Part shown: piece after piece, positions 18,695-26,653 of the stretch
Layout of the letters: each line of letters begins with the position of its first letter
Numbering within the stretch: the stretch's first letter is position 1
Source: JACCYU01 sp050740315
GTDB lineage: Bacteria; Pseudomonadota; Gammaproteobacteria; JACCYU01
Length of the DNA: 64,000 nt
Direction: 5' to 3'
Assembly (NCBI GenBank): GCA_050740315.1
Contig: JBOIDC010000008.1
Coordinates: 5,647-69,646 of the forward strand
Made by a program: the position numbers and the translations under genes
Notes under the pieces: model-generated
Seen by the model: only the letters and a program-made list of their open reading frames with translations
What the model was told of the DNA's origin: nothing
Database searches by the model: none

Positions 18695-18966
18695 GAAATG
18701 TCTCCGGCGGAACAATCAGGACAGAGTAACCCGCGCGCCGGGCTCCGGCAGCCGGTGGCGGGTACGTTTCGTGAGACGACTATTGTTCTTATCCTGCATG
18801 TCGTGAGGTGTGCGCCAGCGCTTTCTGAGCGGGCAATCGCGGTAGAAGAGCATCAACGCTGCCCGATATCGAGTCCGTCGAACGAAGCGTTATGTCAAGT
18901 CAGGGGCGGATTATCTCCCGACTGAACCTGAATGCTGCTTAAAAGATGCCTTTCAAATGCCGCGAT

Positions 18967-19704
18967 TCAGGTTTTCAGAGATGGGTTCAGCGCGCTCGCG
19001 GCTTTCCGTCCGAGATCGAGCAATGATTCTTCCATCTGCCGGCGGACGGGTTCCAGCGCCCCCGAGGCCGGGTTGCGTTCCACATAACGGGGTGCTCCGA
19101 TGGCGATCACAACCCGCGTAAAAGGACGCGGGATCACGAACCGGTCCCAGGTTCTTAAATGCCACTCCTTTTTGGCCGCATATGAGATAGGCAGCATCGG
19201 CGCGCTCGTAAGCTGCGCGAGCATCACGGTGCCGGATTTGAATTGATAGGCCGGGCCGCGGGGGCCGTCGGGCGTGGTGACGGGCGAGACGCCGTCGCGT
19301 TTGATGGCCTGATAAAGATCGCGCATGGCCTGTGCGCCCGTGCGGGTGGAGGATCCGCGGATGGCCTGTGCGCCCCAGCTCTTGATGACCCGCGCGGCCA
19401 GTTCGCCGTCCATGGAAGGGCTCACCAGAAAGCCGAGCTTCAGCCCGCGTATTTGCAGGTCGAGCATGCAGCGCACGCAGAACAGCTGCCGCTGGTGCCA
19501 GTAGCAGGGAATGACGGGCTTGCCCGTCGCCAGCACGGCATCCGCGTGCTCCTGGCCCAGCACGCGCTCGACGCGGCAGCTGCGCCAGAAAAGCCTCGCC
19601 AGCCCGCTGATCAGCGGCGCGGCCAGCGCGTAGGCCACGCGCCGGCCTCTCGACAGGCGCCGTCGCGAAGGCAGGCTCGCCGTTGTGTCCGATTTGTCCG
19701 TCAC
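18967..19704 (-). CDS. Lysophospholipid acyltransferase-like protein (DUF374)
   Basis: A 245-residue acyltransferase-like protein that would move an acyl chain onto a glycerol-phosphate-type or lipid A-type acceptor. Family marks are CYWHQRQLFCVRCML (the His region), PSMDGELAARVIKSWG, AIRGSSTRTGAQAMRDL and VTTPDGPRGPAYQFKSG. A hydrophobic stretch near residues 22-38 suggests membrane association. The GTG at 19704 begins 2 bases after the stop of the Sfp-type gene, so the two are translationally linked. The next genes make an acyl-AMP ligase with a carrier domain, so this enzyme may transfer the acyl product to a lipid; that link is inference. Confidence 0.82.
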   Translation of the reverse strand: MTDKSDTTASLPSRRRLSRGRRVAYALAAPLISGLARLFWRSCRVERVLGQEHADAVLATGKPVIPCYWHQRQLFCVRCMLDLQIRGLKLGFLVSPSMDGELAARVIKSWGAQAIRGSSTRTGAQAMRDLYQAIKRDGVSPVTTPDGPRGPAYQFKSGTVMLAQLTSAPMLPISYAAKKEWHLRTWDRFVIPRPFTRVVIAIGAPRYVERNPASGALEPVRRQMEESLLDLGRKAASALNPSLKT

Positions 19705-19706
19705 CG

Positions 19707-20429
19707 TTAGTCGATGCTGGCCGTCCCGGATAATGGCCTGTTGCTGAATTCCACGTATTCGATCCCGATGGGCGAATCCGCAGCGGTCGCAACATGCGTC
19801 ACGTAATCCGGATGGATATCCAGCGGGTGCAGCCACCAGATTTGCGATCCCAGGATGCCCTGACCTTGCCAGACGCTTACCTTCCTGAGGTTGACGATGC
19901 CGCCGTCGCCGTGCGCCTTGACCACGGCCTCTTTCTGTGTCCAGAGCTCGAAAAAACGCCGTCGATCGCCATCCACGCGGGCGTATTCATCGGCGCTTAA
20001 AAAACGGCCGAAAGAGTCGATGTCGATCGGACGCAGGTTTTCCGTGTCGATGCCGATGCTTCCAGTCGACGATAATGCGCACGCGACCAGCTCTTTCGAA
20101 TGCGTGATGTTGAAGTCGATCGGCAGGGCGCAACAGGGCTTGCCGCCGCGTGGAAAGCGCACGGCAGCGAGATCGAAATCCCCATACCCATACGCCCGCA
20201 TCCCGTGCTTCAACAATCGCAGGCCAAGCAGCGAGGCGGCGCGTCCCTTTGCCAGCTGCAGGCGCTTGATCGCCTCGCGTTTTTCCGTGCAGAGCTGCGC
20301 CAGCCAGCGCGCCTCACAGGCGGGCGCGAGGTTGTCGGGAATCCAGCTGTAATATACAGTTACCAACCTTGGGCCCCTGGCCGATAACCCCGAGCCTCGG
20401 GCGGTCTCCGCTTCGACAATCACGTTCAT
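19707..20429 (-). CDS. 4'-phosphopantetheinyl transferase, Sfp type
   Basis: A 240-residue enzyme that moves 4'-phosphopantetheine from CoA to a carrier-protein serine. Visible motifs are FNITHSKELVACAL, GIDTENLRP (Mg-binding Asp and Glu) and FFELWTQKEAVVKAHGDG, all diagnostic of the Sfp branch rather than AcpS. ATG 20429 is used; a TTG at 20438 is possible. It lies 8 bases from the divergent P450 start and one gene from an acyl ligase with a built-in carrier domain, its obvious substrate. The promoters of the two divergent operons must overlap each other's coding regions. Confidence 0.9.
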   Translation of the reverse strand: MNVIVEAETARGSGLSARGPRLVTVYYSWIPDNLAPACEARWLAQLCTEKREAIKRLQLAKGRAASLLGLRLLKHGMRAYGYGDFDLAAVRFPRGGKPCCALPIDFNITHSKELVACALSSTGSIGIDTENLRPIDIDSFGRFLSADEYARVDGDRRRFFELWTQKEAVVKAHGDGGIVNLRKVSVWQGQGILGSQIWWLHPLDIHPDYVTHVATAADSPIGIEYVEFSNRPLSGTASID

Positions 20430-20437
20430 CCTATTCA

Positions 20438-21742
20438 ATGACTCAAATCCCGGCTTCCCGGCGGCTGCCCGCGGGGCCCGCTCAGCGGTTCGACATCAAC
20501 CCGAACGACGAATCCTTCGCGCTGATCGCGAACCTGTTCGCGCGTTACGGCGACATCTGCAAACTGGAGCCACTCGCTCGGAAAGTCCCTGCTTATATCA
20601 TTCATCATCCGGATTACATCAAGCACGTGCTCGCCGACCGCAACCAGAATTATATCAAGGGAGTCGGCTTCGAGCGGGTGAAGATGCTGCTGGGCAACGG
20701 CACCATCGTCAGCGGCGGCGACTACTGGCGATCCCAGCGGCGCATGATACAGCCCGCGTTTCACCGAACAGTGATCGCGCAATTGTCCGCGACGATGCGC
20801 GCGCTAAACCAGCGCCTGCTGGCGAGATGGGAAGCGAAAGCCGCGGCCGGCGAGGAAATCAACGTCACGTCAGACACCAGCGAGCTGGCGCTGGAGACCG
20901 TGTTGCGCGCGATCTTCAGCGATGACCTGGACGCGATCACCGCGCGCGCCGGCGGCAATCCGTTTTCCATATTGAGCGAAGATTCGGTGCGCGATCTTAA
21001 GCTGGCGTTCACGTTCCGGGCGCTGACGCGCCAAGTTATGGAGACAGTCAGGCAGCGCCGTGAGCATGCGCATCGGCCGGTCGACATCCTGTCGATGCTG
21101 ATCGACGCGCGCGATGCGAACGGCAAGCCCATGCCTGACAGGGCGCTGGTTGACGAGGTGATGACCCTGATCGTCGCCGGCCACGAGACCACCGCCAGCA
21201 CCTTGAACTGGGCATGGTATCTGCTGTCCGAACATCCGGCGGCGGAGGCCGGGCTGCACGCCGAGATCGACGGCGCGTTCGATGACACGACTGGCTTCGA
21301 GGATCTGTCGCTGCTCGTGTACACGAAACAGATCATCGACGAGACCTTGCGGCTTTATCCGCCGGTGTGGCTGTTCAGCCGCAAGGCGCTGGCCGAGGAT
21401 GACATGGGCGGCCATTACGTCGCGCCGGGCACCGATATCTTCATGGCGCCGTATTTCGTGCATCGACATCCGCAATTCTGGGACGAGCCCGAAGCGTTCA
21501 AGCCCGAGCGCTTCTCGCCGGAAGCCGGCCGGCAACGGCACAAGTTCGTGTATTTTCCGTTTTCGATGGGGCAGCGACGCTGCATCGGTGAATTCTTCGC
21601 CTTGATTGAAATGCAGATTCACTTAAGGGCGGTCGCGCGTCGCCTGCGTCTGCGCCATGTGCCGGGCGGGCCGGTGGAACTGGAGCCGCACATCAATCTG
21701 CGCAGCCGGCATAATCTTTACATGCGCGCGGAGTTGCGATGA
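20438..21742 (+). CDS. Cytochrome P450
   Basis: A 434-residue heme monooxygenase. The I-helix oxygen-binding motif is AGHETTAS, the ExxR pair is ETLR, and the heme loop FSMGQRRCIG carries the thiolate ligand C382. No membrane anchor is seen, so it is a soluble bacterial type needing separate electron-transfer partners, none of which are nearby. The start is ATG 20438 (MTQIPASRR). Its stop overlaps the acyl ligase start in an ATGA, so the two are co-translated. It probably oxidises the acyl chain made or held by that ligase and carrier protein. Confidence 0.93.
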   Translation: MTQIPASRRLPAGPAQRFDINPNDESFALIANLFARYGDICKLEPLARKVPAYIIHHPDYIKHVLADRNQNYIKGVGFERVKMLLGNGTIVSGGDYWRSQRRMIQPAFHRTVIAQLSATMRALNQRLLARWEAKAAAGEEINVTSDTSELALETVLRAIFSDDLDAITARAGGNPFSILSEDSVRDLKLAFTFRALTRQVMETVRQRREHAHRPVDILSMLIDARDANGKPMPDRALVDEVMTLIVAGHETTASTLNWAWYLLSEHPAAEAGLHAEIDGAFDDTTGFEDLSLLVYTKQIIDETLRLYPPVWLFSRKALAEDDMGGHYVAPGTDIFMAPYFVHRHPQFWDEPEAFKPERFSPEAGRQRHKFVYFPFSMGQRRCIGEFFALIEMQIHLRAVARRLRLRHVPGGPVELEPHINLRSRHNLYMRAELR

Positions 21743-23730
21743 ACGCCGATTTGATCGCAAAGACCGCCGCTTACCAAACGCTCAACGACGCGCTCTATGC
21801 AAACCGCGAGAGCGAGTGCGGCGTCGGCTATCTGCGAAGCGCCGGCACGGAAACGCGGGTTGCCTATCGCGAATTGTTGCTGCGCGCCGGCGGCCAGCTT
21901 CATCGGTTGCAAAGCCGCGGCCTGCGACGCGGCGATCAGTTGATCTTGTTCCTGAACGACAACGAGCGCTTTATCGAAATTTTCTGGGCCTGCCAGCTGG
22001 GCGCGATTGTGCCGGTGCCGGTCGCGCCCGGCGTGAGCGACGAGCATCGCCACAAACTCTTCAGGATATTCGCACAGCTCGAGCGGCCATATCTTTACAC
22101 GGATGAGGACATGCTGAACCGGCTCGCGGCATTTGCCGCCAGCAACGGCCTGACCGAAGATCTCGCGCGCGTGCGGGCGAACACACTGTTGAGCGCGCCG
22201 CTTGAAAACATTTCTACGCCGGGCAGGGTGATCGATCCCGACCCCGACGATATCGCCTTCATCCAGTATTCGTCCGGCTCGACCAGCGAACCCAAGGGCG
22301 TGGTGCTCACGCATCGCAACCTCATGATCAATATCAAGGCCATCATCGAAGGCGCGCGGTTCAGCCAGCGCGACGTGTCGCTGAGCTGGATGCCACTCAC
22401 GCACGACATGGGCCTGATCGGTTTTCATCTCAACATGCTCGCGTGCGACATCGATCAATATCTGATGCCGACCGAGCTGTTCATCCGCCGGCCGCTGCTG
22501 TGGCTTACCGCCGCGAGCGACAAGCGCGCGAATATCCTGTGCTCGCCCAATTTCGGCTACAAACATTTCCTGCGGGTGTTCGACAGCAAGGGTCTGGAGG
22601 CGGTGGATCTGTCCCACGTGCGGCTGATCTTCAACGGCGCCGAACCCATCTCGGTCGAGCTGTGCGACGAGTTCCTGGACAAGATGTCCGCGTTCGGTCT
22701 GCCGCGTGCCGCGATGTTCCCGGTCTACGGTCTGGCCGAGGCGAGTCTGGCCGTGAGCTTCCCGCCCTGCGGTGAGGAATATCGGCCCGCATACGTGCAT
22801 CGCGACAGCTTGCACACCGGGCGCGAGATAGAACCGCTGGAACGCGAGTCGCCCGGCGCGGTGGGATTCGTGCCAGTGGGTCGCCCAATCCGGGACTGCG
22901 CCGTGCGCATCGCGGATGATGCCGGTCGCGCGCTCAAGGAACGCACCGTCGGGCGCATTCTGATCAAGGGCGATAACGTCGCCGGCGGCTATTACAAGAA
23001 TCCGGACGCCAATCGCGCGGCGTTTTTTCCGGACGGATGGCTGGATACCGGCGATCTGGGCTTCGTGCGCGCCGGCGAACTGGTCATCACCGGCCGTTCC
23101 AAGGACATCGTGTTCGTCAACGGCCAGAATTACTATCCGCACGATCTCGAAAACATCGCGCAGCGGGTGAAGGGACTGGAACTGGGCAAGGTGGCGGTCG
23201 CGGGCCATCGGGCGGATAACGCGACTACCGATGAGTTGCTGGTGTTCGTGTTATTCCGGGGCGCGCCCGAGGATTTCGTCCACGTCGCCGCCGAGGTCGC
23301 GCGGCAGATCAACGAACACGCGGGGGTGGAGGTCACGCACGTGATTCCCGTCGCGCGCATACCCAAAACCACCAGCGGCAAGGTGCAGCGTCATGCGCTG
23401 GCGCGGGACTACGCGCAGGGCGCGTTCAATGAGACGCTGGTGGCGCTGGCGAAATTGCGCAAGCCAGCGCGGGCCGGAGATCAGCACGCGCATTCCGCGA
23501 TCGAGCACAAGCTAAAACAGATTTGTGACGCGGCGCTCGGTGACAAGGCCATCGGAATCCATGAAAGCCTGTTCGAGGTCGGCACCAGCTCGCTGGTGCT
23601 GGTGGAAATCCACGAGGGCATCGAGGCGGCTTATCCCGGCCAGGTGGATATCACCGATCTGTTCGATTATCCGACGATTGCCGAACTGGCGGCGTATCTG
23701 CGGACCCGGCTCGATCAGGCCGTCAACTAA
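21739..23730 (+). CDS. Fatty acyl-AMP ligase with C-terminal acyl carrier domain
   Basis: A 663-residue two-part enzyme. Residues 1-570 are an ANL adenylation domain of the fatty acyl-AMP ligase type: IQYSSGSTSEPKGVVLTHRN, PVYGLAEASLAVSF, DTGDLGFV and NGQNYYPHDLE, the last being characteristic of this group. Residues 585-655 are a carrier protein with LFEVGTSSLVLVEIHEGIE, where S618 would take the phosphopantetheine. The protein would activate a carboxylic acid with ATP and load it on its own carrier arm. It overlaps the P450 gene by 4 bases and the Sfp-type transferase is close by, so the cluster has what is needed to make and oxidise a tethered acyl chain. Confidence 0.9.
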   Translation: MNADLIAKTAAYQTLNDALYANRESECGVGYLRSAGTETRVAYRELLLRAGGQLHRLQSRGLRRGDQLILFLNDNERFIEIFWACQLGAIVPVPVAPGVSDEHRHKLFRIFAQLERPYLYTDEDMLNRLAAFAASNGLTEDLARVRANTLLSAPLENISTPGRVIDPDPDDIAFIQYSSGSTSEPKGVVLTHRNLMINIKAIIEGARFSQRDVSLSWMPLTHDMGLIGFHLNMLACDIDQYLMPTELFIRRPLLWLTAASDKRANILCSPNFGYKHFLRVFDSKGLEAVDLSHVRLIFNGAEPISVELCDEFLDKMSAFGLPRAAMFPVYGLAEASLAVSFPPCGEEYRPAYVHRDSLHTGREIEPLERESPGAVGFVPVGRPIRDCAVRIADDAGRALKERTVGRILIKGDNVAGGYYKNPDANRAAFFPDGWLDTGDLGFVRAGELVITGRSKDIVFVNGQNYYPHDLENIAQRVKGLELGKVAVAGHRADNATTDELLVFVLFRGAPEDFVHVAAEVARQINEHAGVEVTHVIPVARIPKTTSGKVQRHALARDYAQGAFNETLVALAKLRKPARAGDQHAHSAIEHKLKQICDAALGDKAIGIHESLFEVGTSSLVLVEIHEGIEAAYPGQVDITDLFDYPTIAELAAYLRTRLDQAVN

Positions 23731-23757
23731 GGAACCTCTGATTAATTCAGAGGTTCC
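23731..23757. terminator. Perfect 11-bp hairpin after the acyl ligase gene
   Basis: GGAACCTCTGA is followed by TTAAT and then TCAGAGGTTCC, an exact inverted repeat starting at the base after the stop codon. No T-run follows, so it may be a bidirectional or Rho-linked end, or part of a small repeat element. It lies between convergent genes. Confidence 0.5.
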
Positions 23758-23858
23758 TGCGGTACAGGGAAGTGCCGCCATCTTCGACGGCTGTAGTCCG
23801 TTGAAAATGAAGGAAAGGCGCCAAGTCTGTTTCGTAGGCACGTTTTTCGCCTTCTGTG

Positions 23859-23890
23859 CTCTGAAAAATCCAGGATGGATTTATTCAGAG
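23859..23890. terminator. Second hairpin between convergent genes
   Basis: CTCTGAAAAATCCA, a GGA loop, and TGGATTTATTCAGAG pair with one bulged base. The arms end in the same CTCTGA/TCAGAG as the hairpin at 23731. It lies 28 bases beyond the cysQ stop and, read on the - strand, could end that transcript. Confidence 0.45.
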
Positions 23891-23918
23891 CTTTCCTGAA
23901 TATGCGCCAGCGCAGGCG

Positions 23919-24725
23919 CTAAAAATACCTGGCCCAGTCGTGATCGGGATTCCCGATTACGACGAAGTGCGGATTGAGCAGCGAGTCCTTGGTGTTGTAG
24001 CGCAGCCTGTTCATATCGAGATCGTTTAACACGCCGCCGGCTTCTTCGACCACGCATTGCGCGGCAGCGGTATCCCATTCGGAGGTCGGACCGAAACGAG
24101 GATAGATGTCCACCACACCCTCGGCGACCAGGCACGATTTCAGCGCGCTGCCCATGCTGATCAGATCATAGTCCCCGAGCTTATCCAGAAACGCGGCCAG
24201 TGAATCGCCGGCGTGCGAGCGGCTGCCCGCCACGGTGGGGCGCGCCGGCGTGGGCTTGCGCGCCGCGATGCGCTCGGCGCGCGCGCCATTTACCGACTTG
24301 AACGCGCCGTGCCCGCGGCAGGCGCAATAACTCAGGTTTTTGGCCGGCGCCGCAACCACACCCAGCACCGCGTCGTGTTCATGAATCAACGCGATGTTGA
24401 CGGTGAACTCGCCGTTGCGCTTGATGAACTCGCGCGTGCCATCCAGCGGATCGATCAACCAGTAGGTCGGCCAGCTCGCGCGCGTCTCGAACGGCAGTTG
24501 TTTGGATTCCTCGGACAACACGGGGTATTGAGGCGTCGCGGCTTTAAGACCATTCTTGATGATGCGATGCGCGGCCAGATCGGCGGCGGTCAGCGGCGAC
24601 TTGTCGTCCTTGTCCTGCACGCTGAAGTTCTGATTGTAGATCTCCATGATCTTGTCGCCGGCTTCCGCGGCGAGCCGGCGGGCGGTGGTCAGTAGGTCTT
24701 CCAGGTTGGCAATTTCATCGTTCAT
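23919..24725 (-). CDS. cysQ: 3'(2'),5'-bisphosphate nucleotidase CysQ
   Basis: A 268-residue inositol-monophosphatase-fold enzyme that removes the 3' phosphate from PAP, the by-product of sulfate assimilation. Metal and lithium-site motifs are clear: PVLSEES, WLIDPLDGTREF and SEWDTAAAQCVVEEAGG. The length matches the family. It overlaps nudE by 4 bases (ATGA), so cysQ, nudE and the YkgJ-like gene form one - strand operon. The nudE-cysQ pairing is common in gammaproteobacteria. Confidence 0.95.
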   Translation of the reverse strand: MNDEIANLEDLLTTARRLAAEAGDKIMEIYNQNFSVQDKDDKSPLTAADLAAHRIIKNGLKAATPQYPVLSEESKQLPFETRASWPTYWLIDPLDGTREFIKRNGEFTVNIALIHEHDAVLGVVAAPAKNLSYCACRGHGAFKSVNGARAERIAARKPTPARPTVAGSRSHAGDSLAAFLDKLGDYDLISMGSALKSCLVAEGVVDIYPRFGPTSEWDTAAAQCVVEEAGGVLNDLDMNRLRYNTKDSLLNPHFVVIGNPDHDWARYF

Positions 24726-25318
24726 TTCGATTCACGTTCCTCGTTCCCGTGCAAAAGGTCGCGCACGATGTACAGTGCCGCGATGCTGCGCGCCTCGGTA
24801 AAATCCTCGCGCCCCAGCAGCCTGGACAAATGGCCCAGCCGCCAGGGAACCACCTCGATCTCCTCGGGCTCATCACCCGGCAGGCGTTTCGGGTACAGGT
24901 CCTGGGCCAGCACCACATGCGTGGCCGCGCCGCTGTAGCCGGGCGCGGAAGACAATGACAGAAGATGCGTTAACTTTCTCGCGCCGTAACCGACCTCTTC
25001 CATCAGTTCGCGATTGGCGGCGCTGAGCCGGTCTTCGTCGCGTTCGATACGACCCTTGGGCAACGCGAGTTCATAGCGCTCGGTGCCGACCGCATATTCC
25101 CGGATCAGCAGCACCGTGTCGTCCGCCAGCATGGGCACGATCAACACCGCGCCACCCGCCGTGCCGCCCAGCCGCTCGAACGAGGTTTTCACACCGCTGG
25201 AGAATTCAAGCTCGACTTCCTCGATCTGGAACATGCGGCTGGTGGCCAGCGTTCTTGTATTGACGATGCGCGGCCCGCGCCGCGGGCAGGGCTGCTGAAT
25301 CACGGGCTTCGGGATCAT
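24722..25318 (-). CDS. nudE: ADP compounds hydrolase NudE
   Basis: A 198-residue Nudix hydrolase that splits ADP-ribose, NADH and related ADP compounds. The Nudix box reads GRIERDEDRLSAANRELMEEVGY, with the REL-EE core that binds metal. An N-terminal part (QIEEVELEFSSGVKTSFERL) and YAVGTERYELALPKG agree with the NudE subgroup. The start overlaps the end of the YkgJ-like gene by 4 bases and the stop overlaps cysQ by 4 bases, so all three are translationally coupled. Confidence 0.92.
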   Translation of the reverse strand: MIPKPVIQQPCPRRGPRIVNTRTLATSRMFQIEEVELEFSSGVKTSFERLGGTAGGAVLIVPMLADDTVLLIREYAVGTERYELALPKGRIERDEDRLSAANRELMEEVGYGARKLTHLLSLSSAPGYSGAATHVVLAQDLYPKRLPGDEPEEIEVVPWRLGHLSRLLGREDFTEARSIAALYIVRDLLHGNEERESK

Positions 25319-25731
25319 CCGCGCGCCCAGCGCCTGAAGCGCTTTTTGCAGTAACTCAGCAACGATGCGTAGTCAGGGAAATGCAGCTCGAAACCATCCT
25401 CGGCCGGCGCGTCGAATTCGCAGTAATCGTTGGAATGTTCGCGGCAGATCTGCGGCCGCACTTCGTAGATGCCGCAGCGCCCGTCCGACTGCAGATGGGC
25501 GCAGCGCGAATCGACCAGCAGGAACCAGCCGTCTTCGTCTTTGTAGGCACTGACATTCTCGTGGCTGACCTGCCAGAGCAGGTGTTCGAAATCGTGTTTC
25601 GAGCGCGGCGTCTCGATGTGCTGGGTGATGTAGGTGCAGCATTTGGAATTGGTGCAGAAGCCGCATTTGTTTTCCGACGTGATCTGCGGCGCCTGTGCCA
25701 CACTCACCTTGATATCCGCGAGTTTGTTCAT
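25315..25731 (-). CDS. YkgJ family cysteine-cluster protein
   Basis: A 138-residue protein with the cysteine pattern of the YkgJ (zinc- or iron-chelating) family: KCGFCTNSKCCTYI near the start, then RCAHLQSDGRCGIYEVRPQICREH and a later YC. These probably bind an iron-sulfur cluster or zinc. The biochemical role is unknown. It is the first gene of the ykgJ-nudE-cysQ operon and begins only 4 bases after the stop of the NRDE-family gene, so the transcript may start further upstream. Confidence 0.85.
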   Translation of the reverse strand: MNKLADIKVSVAQAPQITSENKCGFCTNSKCCTYITQHIETPRSKHDFEHLLWQVSHENVSAYKDEDGWFLLVDSRCAHLQSDGRCGIYEVRPQICREHSNDYCEFDAPAEDGFELHFPDYASLLSYCKKRFRRWARG

Positions 25732-25735
25732 GCCG

Positions 25736-26542
25736 TCAGTCGCGTTTCAAAGCGTGCAGTGTATCAATTTGGTTCGGCGCTGTGTAATCAACGTCAAGCC
25801 GCCATTCGAAAGACGTAATCTCCCCTTGCGGATGCGCGCGCTCGGTTACGCTCACGTCGCCCTGATTGGTGATCAGCAGGGCGGTCGAGGAGCGTGTACC
25901 GTACGCATCACCAGAGATGAAAATCGGCGATAACTGGCGTTCGAGCGCCAGTCCGACCCCCGTGTCGGGCAGTTCCTGATCCGATGCCTTGCGGGTATCC
26001 ATCAAAAGCTCGAGCAGACCTGCAGGCGTAACGGCGTTCGCGCGGATCAGTTCGTTCAGCGCGCGTTTCGCGCGCCAGACTTTGGGCCACGGGGTATCGA
26101 GCAGCCGATTGCTCAGGCCATAGGTGCCGGACCCGAGCTCGCGCACGTCGTTATCACGGTTGCAGAAATAATAGATTGTCTGCACGTCGCCGACCAACAG
26201 GCTGAAGCCCTGATAGCGATGCGCGCGTCCGCGCAGGTTCTCCATGTATGCGCGCGGCGCGTCGCGACCGCGCAGAAAGTCAGATACCAGCAGGCCGCGC
26301 GAGGGCGCATCGGGACGCGTGACGGGAGGATCGCGGTAATTGGTGACGGCGGCAAAGCGGCCCGCGCGGGTGATGCCGAGCCAGGTGCCGCGGCCGAGCT
26401 TATCACGGCCCGCGATGATGCCGGGCGCATCTTCCCACGCCATTAGGGCGGCTGTGGGGCGCGCATAAAACTCGTCACGATTGGCGGCCAGGATGAGCCG
26501 GTAATCGCTGTGTTCGCGATACGAAAATACGATCAGACACAT
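25736..26542 (-). CDS. NRDE (TANGO2-like) family protein
   Basis: A 268-residue protein whose name comes from the conserved Asn-Arg-Asp-Glu, seen here in LILAANRDEFYARPT. The start is set at ATG 26542 so that the protein begins MCLIVFSY: Cys directly after Met is conserved and could become an N-terminal nucleophile. Other conserved parts are GRDKLGRGTWLGI, FAAVTNYRD, GLSNRLLDTPWPKV and YGTRSSTALL. Eukaryotic relatives have been linked to heme handling, but the bacterial role is not settled. It is divergent from an iron permease gene and shares its 111-base control region, including the Fur box. Confidence 0.88.
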   Translation of the reverse strand: MCLIVFSYREHSDYRLILAANRDEFYARPTAALMAWEDAPGIIAGRDKLGRGTWLGITRAGRFAAVTNYRDPPVTRPDAPSRGLLVSDFLRGRDAPRAYMENLRGRAHRYQGFSLLVGDVQTIYYFCNRDNDVRELGSGTYGLSNRLLDTPWPKVWRAKRALNELIRANAVTPAGLLELLMDTRKASDQELPDTGVGLALERQLSPIFISGDAYGTRSSTALLITNQGDVSVTERAHPQGEITSFEWRLDVDYTAPNQIDTLHALKRD

Positions 26543-26609
26543 CGTGGACTTCAAACCCGCGCCTGCGTTCTGTGGCCTCGACGGACTCGCCGCCCCTTCG
26601 ATTTACAAA

Positions 26610-26624
26610 TGATAATGATTATAC
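26610..26624 (+). promoter_or_regulatory. Fur box
   Basis: TGATAATGATTATAC matches 13 of 15 positions of the 7-1-7 Fur consensus TGATAATNATTATCA. It lies 30 bases upstream of the iron permease start and 68 bases from the divergent NRDE-family start, so Fur with iron could repress one or both. Confidence 0.8.
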
Positions 26625-26653
26625 TTTGCTTAAATCATGGCTCTGCTTATCGT

